A program made the translations under genes and the position numbers. From Cristatella mucedo (taxonomy: Eukaryota > Bryozoa > Phylactolaemata > Cristatellidae): a stretch of 62,000 bases of DNA. The stretch's first letter is position 1. Each line of letters opens with the position of its first letter. Positions 19,021 to 40,684 of this stretch are shown here, one piece after another. The DNA is taken from assembly GCA_009760855.2 (NCBI GenBank), contig WPIO01000007.1, positions 12,150,001 to 12,212,000 of the forward strand, written 5' to 3'. The notes beneath the pieces were generated by a model, which saw only the letters and a list, made by a program, of their open reading frames with translations, had not been told where the DNA came from and ran no database searches.

Positions 19021-21336
19021 ATTTTATTATCACGAAGCTAGGCGCCGATAATAGCCTGTTTCTGTAGTGCATGAAGCTTTGCTGCGCTGAACGTGTGCCA
19101 CACCCCAACGTTTTCAAGCCTGCCTAAAGAGAAATTGGCACCCCGATTTGGATAGCCGATAAACTGTAGCAGCTCTGGAACTCAATACTTTCGCAAGCAC
19201 GACTTTCTCACACAAGGGCTAAAACTCGTGGCCACACGGCGGATAGTTGACGCCCAGCGACCACGGACGACGTGACCACTCCAGCAACAAGAAGTCCATC
19301 CAATGAATCACAGTGGCTCCAAGGTAGGAGACAACTGAGCTGACAATAGCTCAACATCCTGTTCCTAATCATCATAATTTAGGAATCGATCATTAACTCT
19401 GGTGAGCTGCATAATTACGCTAATTGACAGTGGCCAGTTTTTCCCCCTCTATTTATACTCTAGATACATACACACGGGTGAGAGTAACGCATACATAACC
19501 GACAGCCTGTGCTTGTTTTCGGTCTGTCAATAAATATTTTCACAAGCTGCACATAATTCTAATATGCCTGGCATAGTGGCTACGCCTCTTGCCTAACTAT
19601 CTGCGCGAATTCACAGCCACAGCAGCTGTGGCTGCCACACTGTCCTGCTCGTTTGCAGCCACCCCAATTGCAATGTACGGTATGTAGCCACTGGAACGTT
19701 TTTCGAAAACCGATGCGATTAGCAGCAATAACGGCGGCAGTCGGTGCACACACGCAGCTTGGCAAGCACTCTGCAAAGCATAGTAGCATCACCCACGGTA
19801 TGTGGTACCTCTCACCGCTCGCTGGGCTTTCATCGCTCGAAGCAGAGAGTCGTATTTAAGGCCATTATGCTCACTGCTGGAAGCCTCAGCTTTCTACGAC
19901 GACCTCACATTCTTCCATTGAACAAGGAAAGTGGCAAACATGTATTAATTATACATATTTATACATATATATATAAAATATATTATGGTAATTATATATA
20001 ATTAATAATTAATAAACAATAGATCATTACTAATTATATATATATATATATATAATTGATATAATTGATATAATTATATATAATTAATAATATATATAAT
20101 AATTATATTATATTATACGTACTGTCGGCCTGGCTGTTGAATGCCCTCGCGGCTCCGGTTGATATAATTGTGGACACTGATACTGCTAGAGGGTGGATAC
20201 CACCAGAAATCAGCCAAGCACAAGCACGTCTCGGTCCGTTAATGAGCTCAGCTCCAATGGGTCAATACGTCAGGCAGAATCATCAAATGCATACTGCAGA
20301 CAACACAAACAGGTTTTTCTTTATGAGGGCAGTGATGCGATTCCACGATGAAAAGAGAATGTAGGCAAAAATGCCTTTCATATTTCTAGCAAAACAAACC
20401 GGCCTGGAGTGAACAGCAAATATTTCCTTAAGCTTAACAGACCAGAGAAAGACTCGAAGAAAAAGAATGTAAGGCAAGCTGCATACTGCGTAAATAACGA
20501 CGGCTACCCGTCGCTGCTAAGCAAATGCTTCCATTGCCAAGTTTAGCGCACTCCTGCTGCCAAGCCTGAGAATGCTACAAACAACGACAGCCGAATCAAT
20601 CCGCCTGTCCACCAGTCAGAAAAAAACGACACCGACATCGACGATGTGTGGCGAGTCGAGGTGGCCATATCACCAGCTCCAAAATGAGCATGATGCTCGC
20701 GTTTTTCATATCACGATTTGATGGAGGAGCCAGCATCACCTCTTCATCGCATATTTGGCTGTATACTCGCTAGCCTTTTTGATAAACAGTTGCTGAAACA
20801 GCGGATGAAATCGATTCTATACAAGAGAAGACAGTATGCTGTTCCTAGCAAATTTCAATGTCCCGTCAAGTAAACCCATTTAATACACTTGGAAAACCTG
20901 CCACCGAAACACTTTAACTGACGTGCACAGGCCAAGATGAATGAGCAGAGTGCCATAACAAAAGCAGCTAGCCCAGCGCGGTAATGTATGCGGCTATATT
21001 TACAGTAAACCCACATTTCGCTGACCGGTGGCCAGATAACTTCATGTTTGAGTCACCCTTCAGATTGCAGTCTTGCCTCAGGACCATAAATAAACACACC
21101 GGGGCCAACCAGTTAGAAGCCAGCTAAGCTTGCACGACCGACAGCAGGAGAAGCAAACTCTGAATCAGTGAAACGGCCATTGCAGACAGGAGGACTAGGT
21201 AGGCTAGTGACCAATTACCCTCCACGCATCTTACATAATTCAGCAGAACGGTCACCTGGTCTATATATTAGAACACAGACTCGGTGGCTTGAAACAAAGC
21301 AAACGCACACAAAAGTCGAGGTTACTACTTGCTATG
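19021..21336. other. AT-rich intergenic DNA, nothing recognised
   Basis: It holds AT-rich low-complexity sequence (19970-20125) and short open frames without recognisable motifs. The missing last exon of the UBE2F-like gene should lie below 21531 on the minus strand. I searched here and down to 13.3 kb for a KV-x-x-Y-x-x-x-Y/F-A type ending and did not find it. Confidence 0.35.
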
Positions 21337-21478
21337 CTGGTTTGGCCCAATGGTAAGGTGCTGGCCTCGACCAAGGTCAAAGTGAATGTATGTGATGACC
21401 GAGGACGTAAGCTTGAACCAAGTGCTACATGTCAAGCACCCGAATAAAGATTAAGTTCTCTTAGCGCACTCTACATAT
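21337..21478 (+). mobile_element. SINE-B
   Basis: The sequence 'gctggtttggcccaatggta', 'aggtgctggcctcgaccaag', 'ataaagattaagttctctta' and 'gcgcactcta' is the SINE-B order with a decayed B-box. Confidence 0.7.
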
Positions 21479-21531
21479 AAATTCTATATATGTATGTATG
21501 CATATATATGTATATGTATGTATATCTATAC

Positions 21532-32001
<10,470 letters not shown>

Positions 32002-32109
32002 GCTTTGATTGGCCAGTGCAAGTCAAAGGAGCACCTAGAAATGGAGAAAAGTCGTTAGAATAGGAGTAAAGAACGCAACCAGCAGAGCATGCTGAGGCAC
32101 TTAGTCCAG

Positions 32110-32232
32110 AAGGTAAGGTGCATGCTCGTAACGACCCAGTTCGTGGGGTTTTTCACTGAAAGCAGTGGTAATAGCCGTGGAAGCTCTTCTGCTGCTATAT
32201 AAATGAGCTAAATCAGCTTACTTTTTTTTATC
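32110..32232 (+). mobile_element. SINE-A upstream of UBE2F-like start
   Basis: The sequence 'aaggtgcatgctcgtaacg', 'cagttcgtgggg', 'gcagtggtaatagccgtgga', 'agctcttctgctgctatata' and 'aaatgagct' is a shortened SINE-A. It lies about 110 bp upstream of the UBE2F-like ATG, in opposite orientation to that gene. Confidence 0.75.
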
Positions 32233-32789
32233 CAAACGGGCAAAAACTGGAATAGCCACAAAGCTGACCAAGAACAGAAGAGAAAACTGAGACTAGCATG
32301 TCTGACCGAGGCTAGCATCTCCGACCAAGACTAGCAGTGAGACAAGCAGTTGACGGCTAGCAACTAACGACCTATTCCCTCAATGGGAAAGTATAGGTCC
32401 ACAAGTAACATGGAATCCTTAGGCTGCCCATCATGCTATGATACGATGGCAGCAAGAAATTGCTGAGATCAGTTGCTCTGCAGTCGGTCACTCTCCTTAG
32501 TCACAGTAATTTCAGCACCTGCCATCGAGGACAGCTAAACGTGGCCGAAGGATTGAATTAGCACACTACACTCGAGAACAAAAATATCGGCTAGGCTGCC
32601 TAACATAGTCTCGGTACCCAAAACGCTTCGACTCTGATATAAAAAAAACAGAACTGCAATCTGCTGCAATCATTTGCAATCTATAAAATAATCTTATGCA
32701 GCATGTAAGTAAAGTTTAAACACAAGTATACCAATCTGTAATGCTAAAATGATGCTACAATAGCTCGATAATCAATAACCTGTCTGAGG

Positions 32790-33700
32790 CACTCGAGCAT
32801 TGAGTGAGTCAAGCATTCGCAAACATTTGGCCTTACCGTTCTCCAAACGTCCTGAAAACTTAAAAAACATATTCTTTAGATGTGGTATGGCCCATTTGAT
32901 CTCTATCGTTATATTCACTTCACTTCTGAGATACTCAGTGAGATTAAGGTCTGAAGATGGACTAGGCCACTCTGTTAGAGAAATAGCCCAAACTATATTC
33001 AACAGTGGAGCCATATTGAGTAAGCATAGCTGCATACTTATGCTAATTACCCTATTTGAGGCTCATCGTACTAGATACTGCACTGTTCTGCCGTTGTTCT
33101 AAATAAAACTTGCATCATGATGCCTGCTATCTCTCATGGAAGCAGCCCTAGACCATGACCCCTTTTCTGCCGAATTCCCCTGTCTTTTGAAGGCAATTAT
33201 CATTCAAACCTTCATTGAAGCAACGATGCACATATTGAATACATTTTCAGTCAACCAAAAGTGGTAATTTTACTTTCATCACTCCAATCGACTTTGCTCC
33301 GATCTTTCTGCGTCCAGTGCACTCTTCCCTTACTATGTGCTCGACGGACAAAAGTGGCTTTCAGATTGCAAGCAAATATACCTGGTTTATCTAGTCAAAG
33401 CCTTAACGTCGCACCCATACAAAATAGCTTCCCAGCAGCAGCCAGCGGTCTTTGAGCATGAACCCCCTCGGTGGTGAAAGTATGCCTAAAGCTTCACTTT
33501 TATCAGTCTGTCCATGCAAGTGCAGTGACATGCTGGGGGTGGCACCTCTTTGCATTATCGCTGCTACAGGTCGTAGCCATCTTCCTTTAGGTTTGCTTCT
33601 CACCGAAGTCTCATTAATTCGCAATTGTAATGCAATTGCAACACTAACAAGTCCCCTTGGGTGCCAAGCCCACATTTGGCACTTGATAAAGACAGTCAAC
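32790..33700 (-). pseudogene. Tc1/mariner-type transposase fossil
   Basis: On the minus strand, segments follow Tc1 order: ALQLRINETSVRSKPKGRW (helix-turn-helix and GRPR-like part, about 33640-33560), WTQKDRSKVDWSDESKI (about 33310-33265, a catalytic-Asp region) and EWPSPSSDLNLTE (32940-32980, the DWP-x-x-SPDLNPIE motif). Stops and frameshifts between them show it is dead. Terminal repeats were not resolved. Confidence 0.65.
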
Positions 33701-35689
33701 TAGGCGGTCCTAGACATACCATCGGGAGACTGCTTGAGGCTAGGAAATTAGCATAGTCGACATCCTGTAATTTTCATACTAGTGCACGCGTCTAAGTAGC
33801 TCCACAAATGAGTAATGCAGCCGTTTTCAGGGGGCTGTAAAATGGGGTAGCCTGCAATTTTTGAATGAATGCAAGATGGTTGAAGATGCATCTTTCTCTC
33901 CTTTTTTTCTATTGTAAATGCTGACTCATGGAAATGCGACTGAGAAAGACATTATTATGTTAATTGGGTGCAATCGCGTTTTGTGCTTTGGTCTAATATT
34001 TTATAGTCGAATACCCAACTCTCATCATCATCGAGTTGCAGACACTTTTGTGCTCGAGTGCCTATACGGCAATTAGAGTCTCAACAGCAGTGGCCTCCTC
34101 CAACCAATGCCATTTTCTCAGCTAAGTGCTAAAAACTCACTTTCATCAATGCACATTCATACATGTGCATTCAAACACGCATGAATGTATGGTCGACATA
34201 CACACAGCCACACACGGGCTCGCACACAAAGACAGGCTCATACATTCACACCTACACGTGAACACACATACACTCACCCATCCAGACCGGTAGGCTGTAA
34301 AAATTCGAACCAGTACACAACATCCACACACAGAGAAACATACCCACACATCTAAACGGGTGGTCTGACGACACACTGGCAGAAGGGACGGGTTAAGCAC
34401 AGCACACGAGCCAACATTGAGTCAGTGAAACACTGATGCCATTTCTTCCAAGCTACTGGCCCTTCGAATGCTCAAGCCAAGTGTGTGTGTGTGTGCTTCT
34501 GCCACCCTTCACACCGAATTCGACAGTTGAATGATGTATGCAAACCAGCTGTGTCCCAGCGATGGACACCCACAGCCTGGTCTGACCTTGAGCTGACTTT
34601 CATTTTTGGCCAATGCATAACTTAGGCAGGCAGGTCCACGGTTACCTCGGTAACAGTGCTTACGAAATATTGTCTGAGAGGAGTACCTGTCATTTTGTAT
34701 CGGCTTCAGCAAGCCAGGCAGTTAAATCGAGTAAATCCCGTGGAGAAACTGCAGCTAAAACTGTGCTACTTGAGACTTGAATGGGACAATTCGATGACAC
34801 GGTACTCGAATGAAAGTGAAGCTGTCACTGGGGCAGCCGGCATACCGGAAGTGAAACCCAGCCAGAATGACTGCAGTATCAACTAAAATGAGCTCTCACG
34901 AGCACGGCACACTCACAAGCCGTAGGGAGGCACAGCAGCAGGTGCACAGGCAGCAGACCACCAGCCGGACAGGTTGCTTGCATAGCTATCGCTCAAAGCA
35001 AGCTAAACTAGTTGCTAACGGCTCAATGGAAACACATCCTACTCCTAGCCTGATTCCCAGCATGCACCAAGCTTCAACTAAGCACATACCTCAACAAGCT
35101 TTACGCATGTACCTCGATCTACCAAGGTCCAACAAGTTGGGATATATATGTATGTGTGTATATATATATTTTTTTTTCGGTAAAACTATTATCTGTAGAT
35201 ATGTTGCTTCGGTGTATATCCGGGTTAGTCATGGTCTGCATAATCAGTTTCTTTATGTATAAGTCACCAAAATTTCTGATCCCACTTCTAACAAGCTTGT
35301 CTTTTGAAATGTATCATAAGCAAAATTCGATTGTCAGAACTCATTTGAACTATTTTCTTGACATTACCCCTTAAGAGTAACTTCTGAACGAAACGACTAT
35401 GCCACAAACAGGCCAAGCCTTTGCTAATCATAAATCTGGCTTAACTATTTCGGCAAGTGGTCTTATCGGTTAAGGCCATAAGGCCATGCTGGGTACTTTA
35501 ATCAGGGGGATCCATGTATCCCACAGCTTCCTAATCAGTGGGATGTGAGCATTATGGCAGCTACTATCAAGCAAGGACAAAATTGTACAAAACTCATGAC
35601 GGTACAAGCCTGGGATTCTGACCCCTCAACCGAAGCCTGGTTATGTGATGGGCAAACCATGCAAGGTAATGCTAATCCTGTAAGCCTTA
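33701..35689. other. Intergenic, nothing firmly recognised
   Basis: CA/AC-rich stretches occur at 34190-34340. A 76-codon + frame at 34656-34886 looks protein-like (QLKLCYLRLEWDNS) but has no recognisable family. Confidence 0.3.
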
Positions 35690-35968
35690 GTTCATATACT
35701 CCCAAAGCATAAAAATGAACTAAACTGGAACTTACTCTCGACTAACGTCACGACATACCCTGACTAGACATTTAAAAAGAAGCTAAAAACGCACCTGCTC
35801 ATCATAGCATTCGCTGGATCCTTGTAATTTTTCCTTTGTTTGCTTATTCACACACACAGGATACATGTTACTCCTAACCACATGGTCGTGCTATCTTTAC
35901 AGCATATGTGAGTGCCTAGAAAGAGATTAAGGTCTCTCGAAGGTTCTATGCAACTCTATAATTATTAT
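35690..35968 (+). mobile_element. LINE 3' end, decayed
   Basis: It has 'atactcccaaagcataaaaa', 'gacatttaaaaagaagctaa', 'gagtgcctagaaagagatta' and an 'attattatta' tail. Confidence 0.75.
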
Positions 35969-36048
35969 TATTCTTAATCATTATCATTATGTAGTACAGT
36001 AGACCAAAATTTCTTCTTGGTATGCTTGTTATCTTTGTCCTATGTCTA

Positions 36049-36325
36049 ATAATAATAATAATAATAATAATAATTCACTTGATAAAGTGCCCTCAGAGAA
36101 CTTAATATCTCTCTCTAGGCGCTTTACATTTGCTGCAAAGGGAAATGCAATTGAATGGTGAGTAAAATCATGCTTGAAAAACGAAATGAATAATATGGTT
36201 AGGGGTGACGTGCACTGGGTCAGCATGCAAATGTTGTTAGTGGCAGCATGCACAGTGTCAGCACGCGTAAGCACATCGAGGACGAATCATCACAGGGACC
36301 CACTAAATGCTGTCCTGAATAGCCT
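36049..36325 (-). mobile_element. LINE 3' end
   Basis: A (TAA)n tail precedes, on the minus strand, a well-preserved hairpin, 'tttgctgcaaa' and the two GCATGC-bearing blocks shared by all copies. Confidence 0.88.
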
Positions 36326-36888
36326 AGATCTAAGGCCACTGTGCTTGTTCACAATGGAACCAGTCACACTTTCATACCCCTCTTTCTTATCCCTCACTCG
36401 ACATACACGGTTGCTCAACCTAATGGCTGGTGCTTAGCATACTTAGCCGAAGCTGCCTTGCATGTCACGTCCAAAAAATCTATATCCACTATCGACGGCT
36501 TTCATTGAAAAATGGACACAGCTTCGATACTTCTTGTTGAGTAAGAAAAATGGCCTGCATGAACAGAAAAATTGTTTGGGAGAAAAGATGGCACGAGCCT
36601 AATTTTAGACAAGTGATTCGCAATTATATATGAGAAATTTCCAATATCCTGCTAAGAACCGAACTACTCAGATTTCCCTAGTAGATATGACAAGCTGTCC
36701 TTCTGCTCAGCATATTTGCAGCTAGTCAAGTCGCCGAGTCACATCTCAGAGTCACGGTCTAGGAGTGCATTGAATTTTGGCCTAGCTAGAGCTCCAGCTG
36801 CTGTAAACCGTATCGAACTTGGCTACTTGCTTGATAATCAGCGCAGCCGTTGAGTGCACGCTAAACCGAAGCTTTACTTACTAGACTG

Positions 36889-37245
36889 CGAGTCCAAACG
36901 AATGACAGTGAAACTCACATCCTGCCCGGTCGGGCAGTCGATGGTGACTGTCTCTCACACTGGGCTTGCTCGTTCAGTCTGGCTCCACTGCACAGGCAGC
37001 TCCCAAATATTTGCCAACTGGCCGAGGTCTGCAGGGTCAAAAACGACCCGTGACGGTGACAATCGACTAGCTTCCAATGTCTCTTTTGGATGGCATGGGT
37101 ATTTCAGCTGTACGCAGCTTTTGAGCTTGGCTGCTGAACGTAGCCAGAAAAAGCAAGCTGTCTTGTGGACGGTAGGGGGGCGGCGGTTTAGCGACCACAA
37201 ACTTTGTTGCAACTGCAAAAACAACCGGATATTGTGGTCGACCAA
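36889..37245 (-). other. Candidate coding stretch, unrecognised
   Basis: The minus strand reads VVFDPADLGQLANIWELPVQ, then a single tga, then ETVTIDCPTGQDVSFTVIRL before a strong gtaagt donor at about 36890. The composition looks protein-like on both sides of the stop. It may be a pseudo-exon or two exons. I do not recognise the family. Confidence 0.2.
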
Positions 37246-37294
37246 GCAGGCCTACCGCGAGAGCGGGCTGCTGTCGCGGCCGGGCTGCAGGACA

Positions 37295-37432
37295 GTTTGG
37301 TCTAGCGGTTAAGGTGCTCGCCCCGACCAAGGTATGACCAAGGTCGTGGGCTCGAGCCCCGAGGCACATGTGAAGCGCCTGAATAGAGATTAAGTTCTCT
37401 TATGGCGCTATATAAATGAATTATATTATTCA
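37295..37432 (+). mobile_element. SINE-B, well preserved
   Basis: The head 'gtttggtctagcggttaagg' (A-box), 'aaggtcgtgggctcgagccc' (B-box), 'ggcacatgtgaagcgcctga', 'atagagattaagttctctta' and 'tggcgctatataaatgaatt' make this one of the best SINE-B copies in the window. Confidence 0.88.
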
Positions 37433-37564
37433 CTGCACGCTGAATTAAAGAGGCTCTGGGTCGGCTCAGAACACCATAGCGACAATTCACTGCAGCGCGG
37501 CACCACGGCAGGTCTTGACCGTGCATTCGTTATGTGTGATTGCCATTTGTACAGCGCCTCAATT

Positions 37565-37690
37565 TTATAGCACCCTAATCGTATAGCGCCCCATGAGAAC
37601 TTGATCTCTATCCAGGTGGTTTACATATACCGCAGGGCTCGAGCCCACGACCTCGGTCGTTGATTGCAAGCACCTTTCAATAGGCCGAGA
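37565..37690 (-). mobile_element. SINE-B
   Basis: The minus strand has the B-box 'ggtcgtgggctcgagccctg' and the tail 'agagatcaagttctcatggg', with the linking part shortened. Confidence 0.75.
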
Positions 37691-38079
37691 AAGAATACTA
37701 CTGGCCCTTTCACTGCTGTGATCCGCGGTGTGCGCATGCAGACAGCATATCAACCGCATTAAGCAGCAGCGCGACGCTGCCGCCGGCGGGTGTGCTTCCG
37801 CCTTCGCCGCGTCTGCTTCCCGCCGTTCTCGTCCAGTAGATTTCCCCTCGGTTCCAGCAAGGACCCACACAGCTCGCAGCCGACTTACCGGCTGGTCGCA
37901 GGTTAGCGCGAGCGGACTCAAGCGACGCCATTCATGCGCCCGCGCCGGTCGTTGCATTTAACACGCAGCAAGACATAAAACGATAATGCGGACCGCGACG
38001 GTGATGATGAACGCGCCCTCACGGACGCGACAGCAGACGACGACCCCGCCACAGTCAAGGCAAGTTGAAGTGAAGCGCG

Positions 38080-38087
38080 TATAAAAA
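38080..38087 (+). promoter_or_regulatory. Candidate TATA box
   Basis: tataaaaa in the context gcgcg-tataaaaa-ccacggg, within a GC-richer island (37.7-38.5 kb) in AT-rich surroundings. A start site near 38110 would be expected. Confidence 0.35.
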
Positions 38088-38128
38088 CCACGGGCGGTCA
38101 AGCATGGACGGACGCGCGCGCCGACTGG

Positions 38129-38338
38129 ATGCGGGGACTCTTCCGCATCCAGACGCACCAGCGCAGCCTCGAGTCGCCCAAGTCCAGCAGCAGCAGCAGC
38201 AGAATCTGCAGCTGCGACAGACTTCGCGACAGGCTTCGCTGGCTGCTCAAGCGGACGCGTGCGACGCGCAGCGCATTACCACGTCCTCTTTCGGATTCTC
38301 ACTGCGACTCGTTAATTGAGTGGCGAAGGTCCGAGTAG
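38129..38338 (+). CDS. Candidate short ORF or first exon, unrecognised
   Basis: A 69-codon frame begins 42 bp after the candidate TATA box: MRGLFRIQTHQRSLESPKSS, a (agc)n-derived Ser run, then an Arg-rich helix (RLRDRLRWLLKRTR). A possible donor (aag|gtccga) lies near its end. No second exon was found. It may be a retroelement leader or a chance frame. Confidence 0.2.
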   Translation: MRGLFRIQTHQRSLESPKSSSSSSRICSCDRLRDRLRWLLKRTRATRSALPRPLSDSHCDSLIEWRRSE

Positions 38339-38824
38339 CAATTTAACATGCCGCATACTGGAGCGACGCAGCGGAAGCCAGCCAGCACCCGCCGCAGCGG
38401 TCGACCTTCACACTTGTCGTTGACCTCCGAGAGGTCGCTGACGCTGTCGTGGTCGGCGCTACATCTCAACCATAGATATAATAAATAGATTAAGGCTCAC
38501 CTCGCCGGCAGGGCTGGTAGCCCCATAGACATGTCGACCGGTCGCGCCCCTCCCCCATATCGCTCCGCAGACGCTTACAACAGCATCATCTCTACATTCA
38601 GACTGGTATACCGCCCCTACTGCCCCAGTGGGATTGTTGGGCTACCGTTCTTGCCGATATCCTGAGCTTCAAAGACTGTTATAGTGCCATTTCCAATATG
38701 CATCATGGTATGGAGCATCTTTAAGTATATACCTAAGTGCAAATCGACAAGAAAATATGTATTTTGCAGCTTTATTGGGTCACTAATCCCAAATTGGCTA
38801 AGCGATACCAGTAGTATACAGACG

Positions 38825-39040
38825 CGCTGAGTTGGACTAGTGGTTAAGGTGCTCACCCGATCAAGTTATGGCCAAGGTCGTGGGTTCGAGCCCCGTTGTG
38901 TAGCACAGCGCCAGACGCCGCTACGTAATCGGCAGCCTAAGCCTACTCCGACGAGCCTTCGGCGTTACAGTTGCATATGTGATGCGCCTGAATAGTTATT
39001 AAATTCTCTTAGTGCGCTATACAGATGAATTACATATATA
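38825..39040 (+). mobile_element. SINE-B interrupted by a 71-bp insertion
   Basis: The head 'ttggactagtggttaaggtg', B-box 'aaggtcgtgggttcgagccc' and tail 'gcgcctgaatagttattaaa' are normal, but 71 bp (38899-38969) lies between the B-box and the tail. Confidence 0.85.
38899..38969. mobile_element. 71-bp insertion with TGTA...TACA ends and GTTG target duplication
   Basis: The insert starts tgtagc, ends gttaca, and is flanked on both sides by gttg (38895-38898 and 38970-38973). It shares 'cgagccttcggcgt' and 'cctactc' with a longer sequence ending at about 39621. Confidence 0.65.
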
Positions 39041-39059
39041 ATATTTTATATATGTATAT

Positions 39060-39107
39060 TTGTGTGTGTGTGTGCGCGCGCGTGCGTGCGTGCGTGCGTG
39101 TGTGTGT

Positions 39108-39150
<43 letters not shown>
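39060..39150 (+). repeat. (GT)n / GC microsatellite
   Basis: GT repeats with GC and GTGC interruptions directly follow the SINE-B. Confidence 0.95.
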
Positions 39151-39153
<3 letters not shown>

Positions 39154-39469
39154 TGTGCGAGCACGTGGTCTCGGAATACGGATTGGCCGATGCGAACTAG
39201 AAGTAGTTAGTGTGGCGTGTAGAGATATTTCGGTGGTTCGGGCTCCTCCGTCTATTTGGGTAGTTCCCCACTATAGACGTAGGTAGTCTAAGCGCAGGGG
39301 GGGGCGTATTTACCCCTCAAGAGTGCTTGTCCTGTTGAGAGCCTTTGAGGAGTGTGAGATAAAACGGAGTTAGACGCGCAGGGACATTGTGCGCTCGCGA
39401 ATAAAGCTCAGTAAAGTCCCTTATTTGCTCGTGTCTTTTTCTAATTCATGCCGCGGACTCACGATCCCC

Positions 39470-39621
39470 TTAGCAGCGGTGAGTAGTTCAGCGCCAGAAA
39501 CACTCACTCTGTGACGGCTCCCTTATTTCGCGTAGACGCGAACCGAACCGCATTCGGCCGTACGCTACGCTGCTCGGTAGGCGGAAGATTACGCCTACTC
39601 TGCCGAGCCTTCGGCGTAACA
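39470..39621 (-). mobile_element. Longer relative of the 71-bp insertion
   Basis: Read on the minus strand it starts tgttacgccgaaggctcg, then 'agagtaggcg', and reaches 'tctggcgctgaac'. These are the two end blocks of the 71-bp element, here about 130 bp apart. An LTR-type or TRIM-like element is possible; aataaa lies at about 39400 on the + strand. Confidence 0.4.
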
Positions 39622-39715
39622 TATAGTACGTGTTTGCCAAGGCTTTCCGGTGTGCTATTCGTTGCAGTTCGTACTTTACGCTGGTTGCTTTATTGGCATA
39701 CAGTGCATATGCTTA

Positions 39716-40235
39716 CGGGTTGTAGGACATTTCCGCTGGACATCCTACCCCCTGGTGGACCCCAAGACATTTCCCACGGACATTTTCCCCGGTGTCGGAC
39801 ATTTTCCCCAACGTAAACGAATGTATAACTAAAAATACAGATATATATATATATATATATATATACATGATCAGATGAAGTTCACGCTCTATTGAAATAA
39901 AATCAACTCAGTATAAGCGGCGTCGGCGGCGGCCGAGGGTACTGCTACGCGCTCGCGGCTGCTGCCGAGAGCGTCTGCTGCTGGCCGCCCGGGGCAGAGC
40001 TTTGACCTTGCACTTGCTAGTCAGCCGAAAAGCAGGGCCGCAGCGACCGCATTTCTAATGACCACAATGTAGGAATGTGTCATATATTATACATTATATA
40101 ATATTTTTACAAGATATGTAAACAAGACATTCGGGCGGGGAGGAAATGCCCTACCCCAGGGGGAATGTCCTACCCCACGGGGGAAATGTGGGGGGAAGGT
40201 GGGGGGGGCAAAAGTCTGGGGGATGTCCGTATCCC
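39716..40235. mobile_element. Possible TIR element with GGACATTTCCCC-rich ends
   Basis: C-rich sequence with repeated ggacattt(t)cccc units (39720-39812) and its G-rich counterpart (40130-40225, gggggaaatgt and gggaatgtcc) are inverted relative to each other and flank an (AT)n and AT-rich core. No transposase frame lies inside. Exact ends and target duplication were not resolved. Confidence 0.45.
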
Positions 40236-40244
40236 ATGCTCACG

Positions 40245-40400
40245 TGAGCCACGGGGCTCTGTCTTTTCGGGCCGTCAGTTTGCAAGCACTAAAAGTCTGG
40301 AGCTTGCTTCTGGTGTCTGTCACCACAGGCACTAGTTTTGCGCCATTCAAGTTCCAGCTAAAAGCGAACCTGTTCTGCCCAGCTTCCGCTGCATTCCTGA
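40245..40400 (+). mobile_element. LINE ORF2 C-terminus, second subfamily
   Basis: It encodes GALSFRAVSLQALKVWSLLL, then VTTGTSFAPFKFQLKANLF, matching the usual FRAxxPKxWNSLP...SFxxFKxxLKTxLF end of L2/CR1 elements. Confidence 0.65.
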
Positions 40401-40439
40401 GAGCCTATGTGGGTTGTCCTGCGTGCGCTACCTGTACGT

Positions 40440-40640
40440 GATTCGTTACATGGTGTACCATGCTACAAACGAGTTGTAGAGGCTTTCACGTTCGGACAGA
40501 ACGCAAGCCCGCAAACGCAGCGCTCGTAGCGGCACTTGTCTCAGCTGACGCGCGACGAAAACCCGCGAAGCCTTGACCTTGTATCGCGTCCTGACATTGT
40601 ATCTACCTACTTCTTGGTGCACCACCAATGTACGAAGGTA
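40440..40640 (+). repeat. Dispersed repeat R3, copy 1
   Basis: It shares 'cgcaaacgcagcgctcgta', 'gacgcgcgacga' and 'gccttgac(c/t)ttgtatcgcgt' with 54735-54925. Its position after a LINE C-terminus suggests it could be that LINE's 3' UTR. Confidence 0.6.
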
Positions 40641-40684
40641 TGCCAACTAGCAGAGCACGGCGGCAATGAAGAACGCCGTACCTT

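Noticed and set aside
20475-20500. Candidate last exon of the UBE2F-like gene (reading VIYAVC on the minus strand)
   Set aside because: The residues do not fit the family's KV-x-x-Y-x-x-x-Y/F-A ending, no stop follows at the right place and no suitable acceptor is present.
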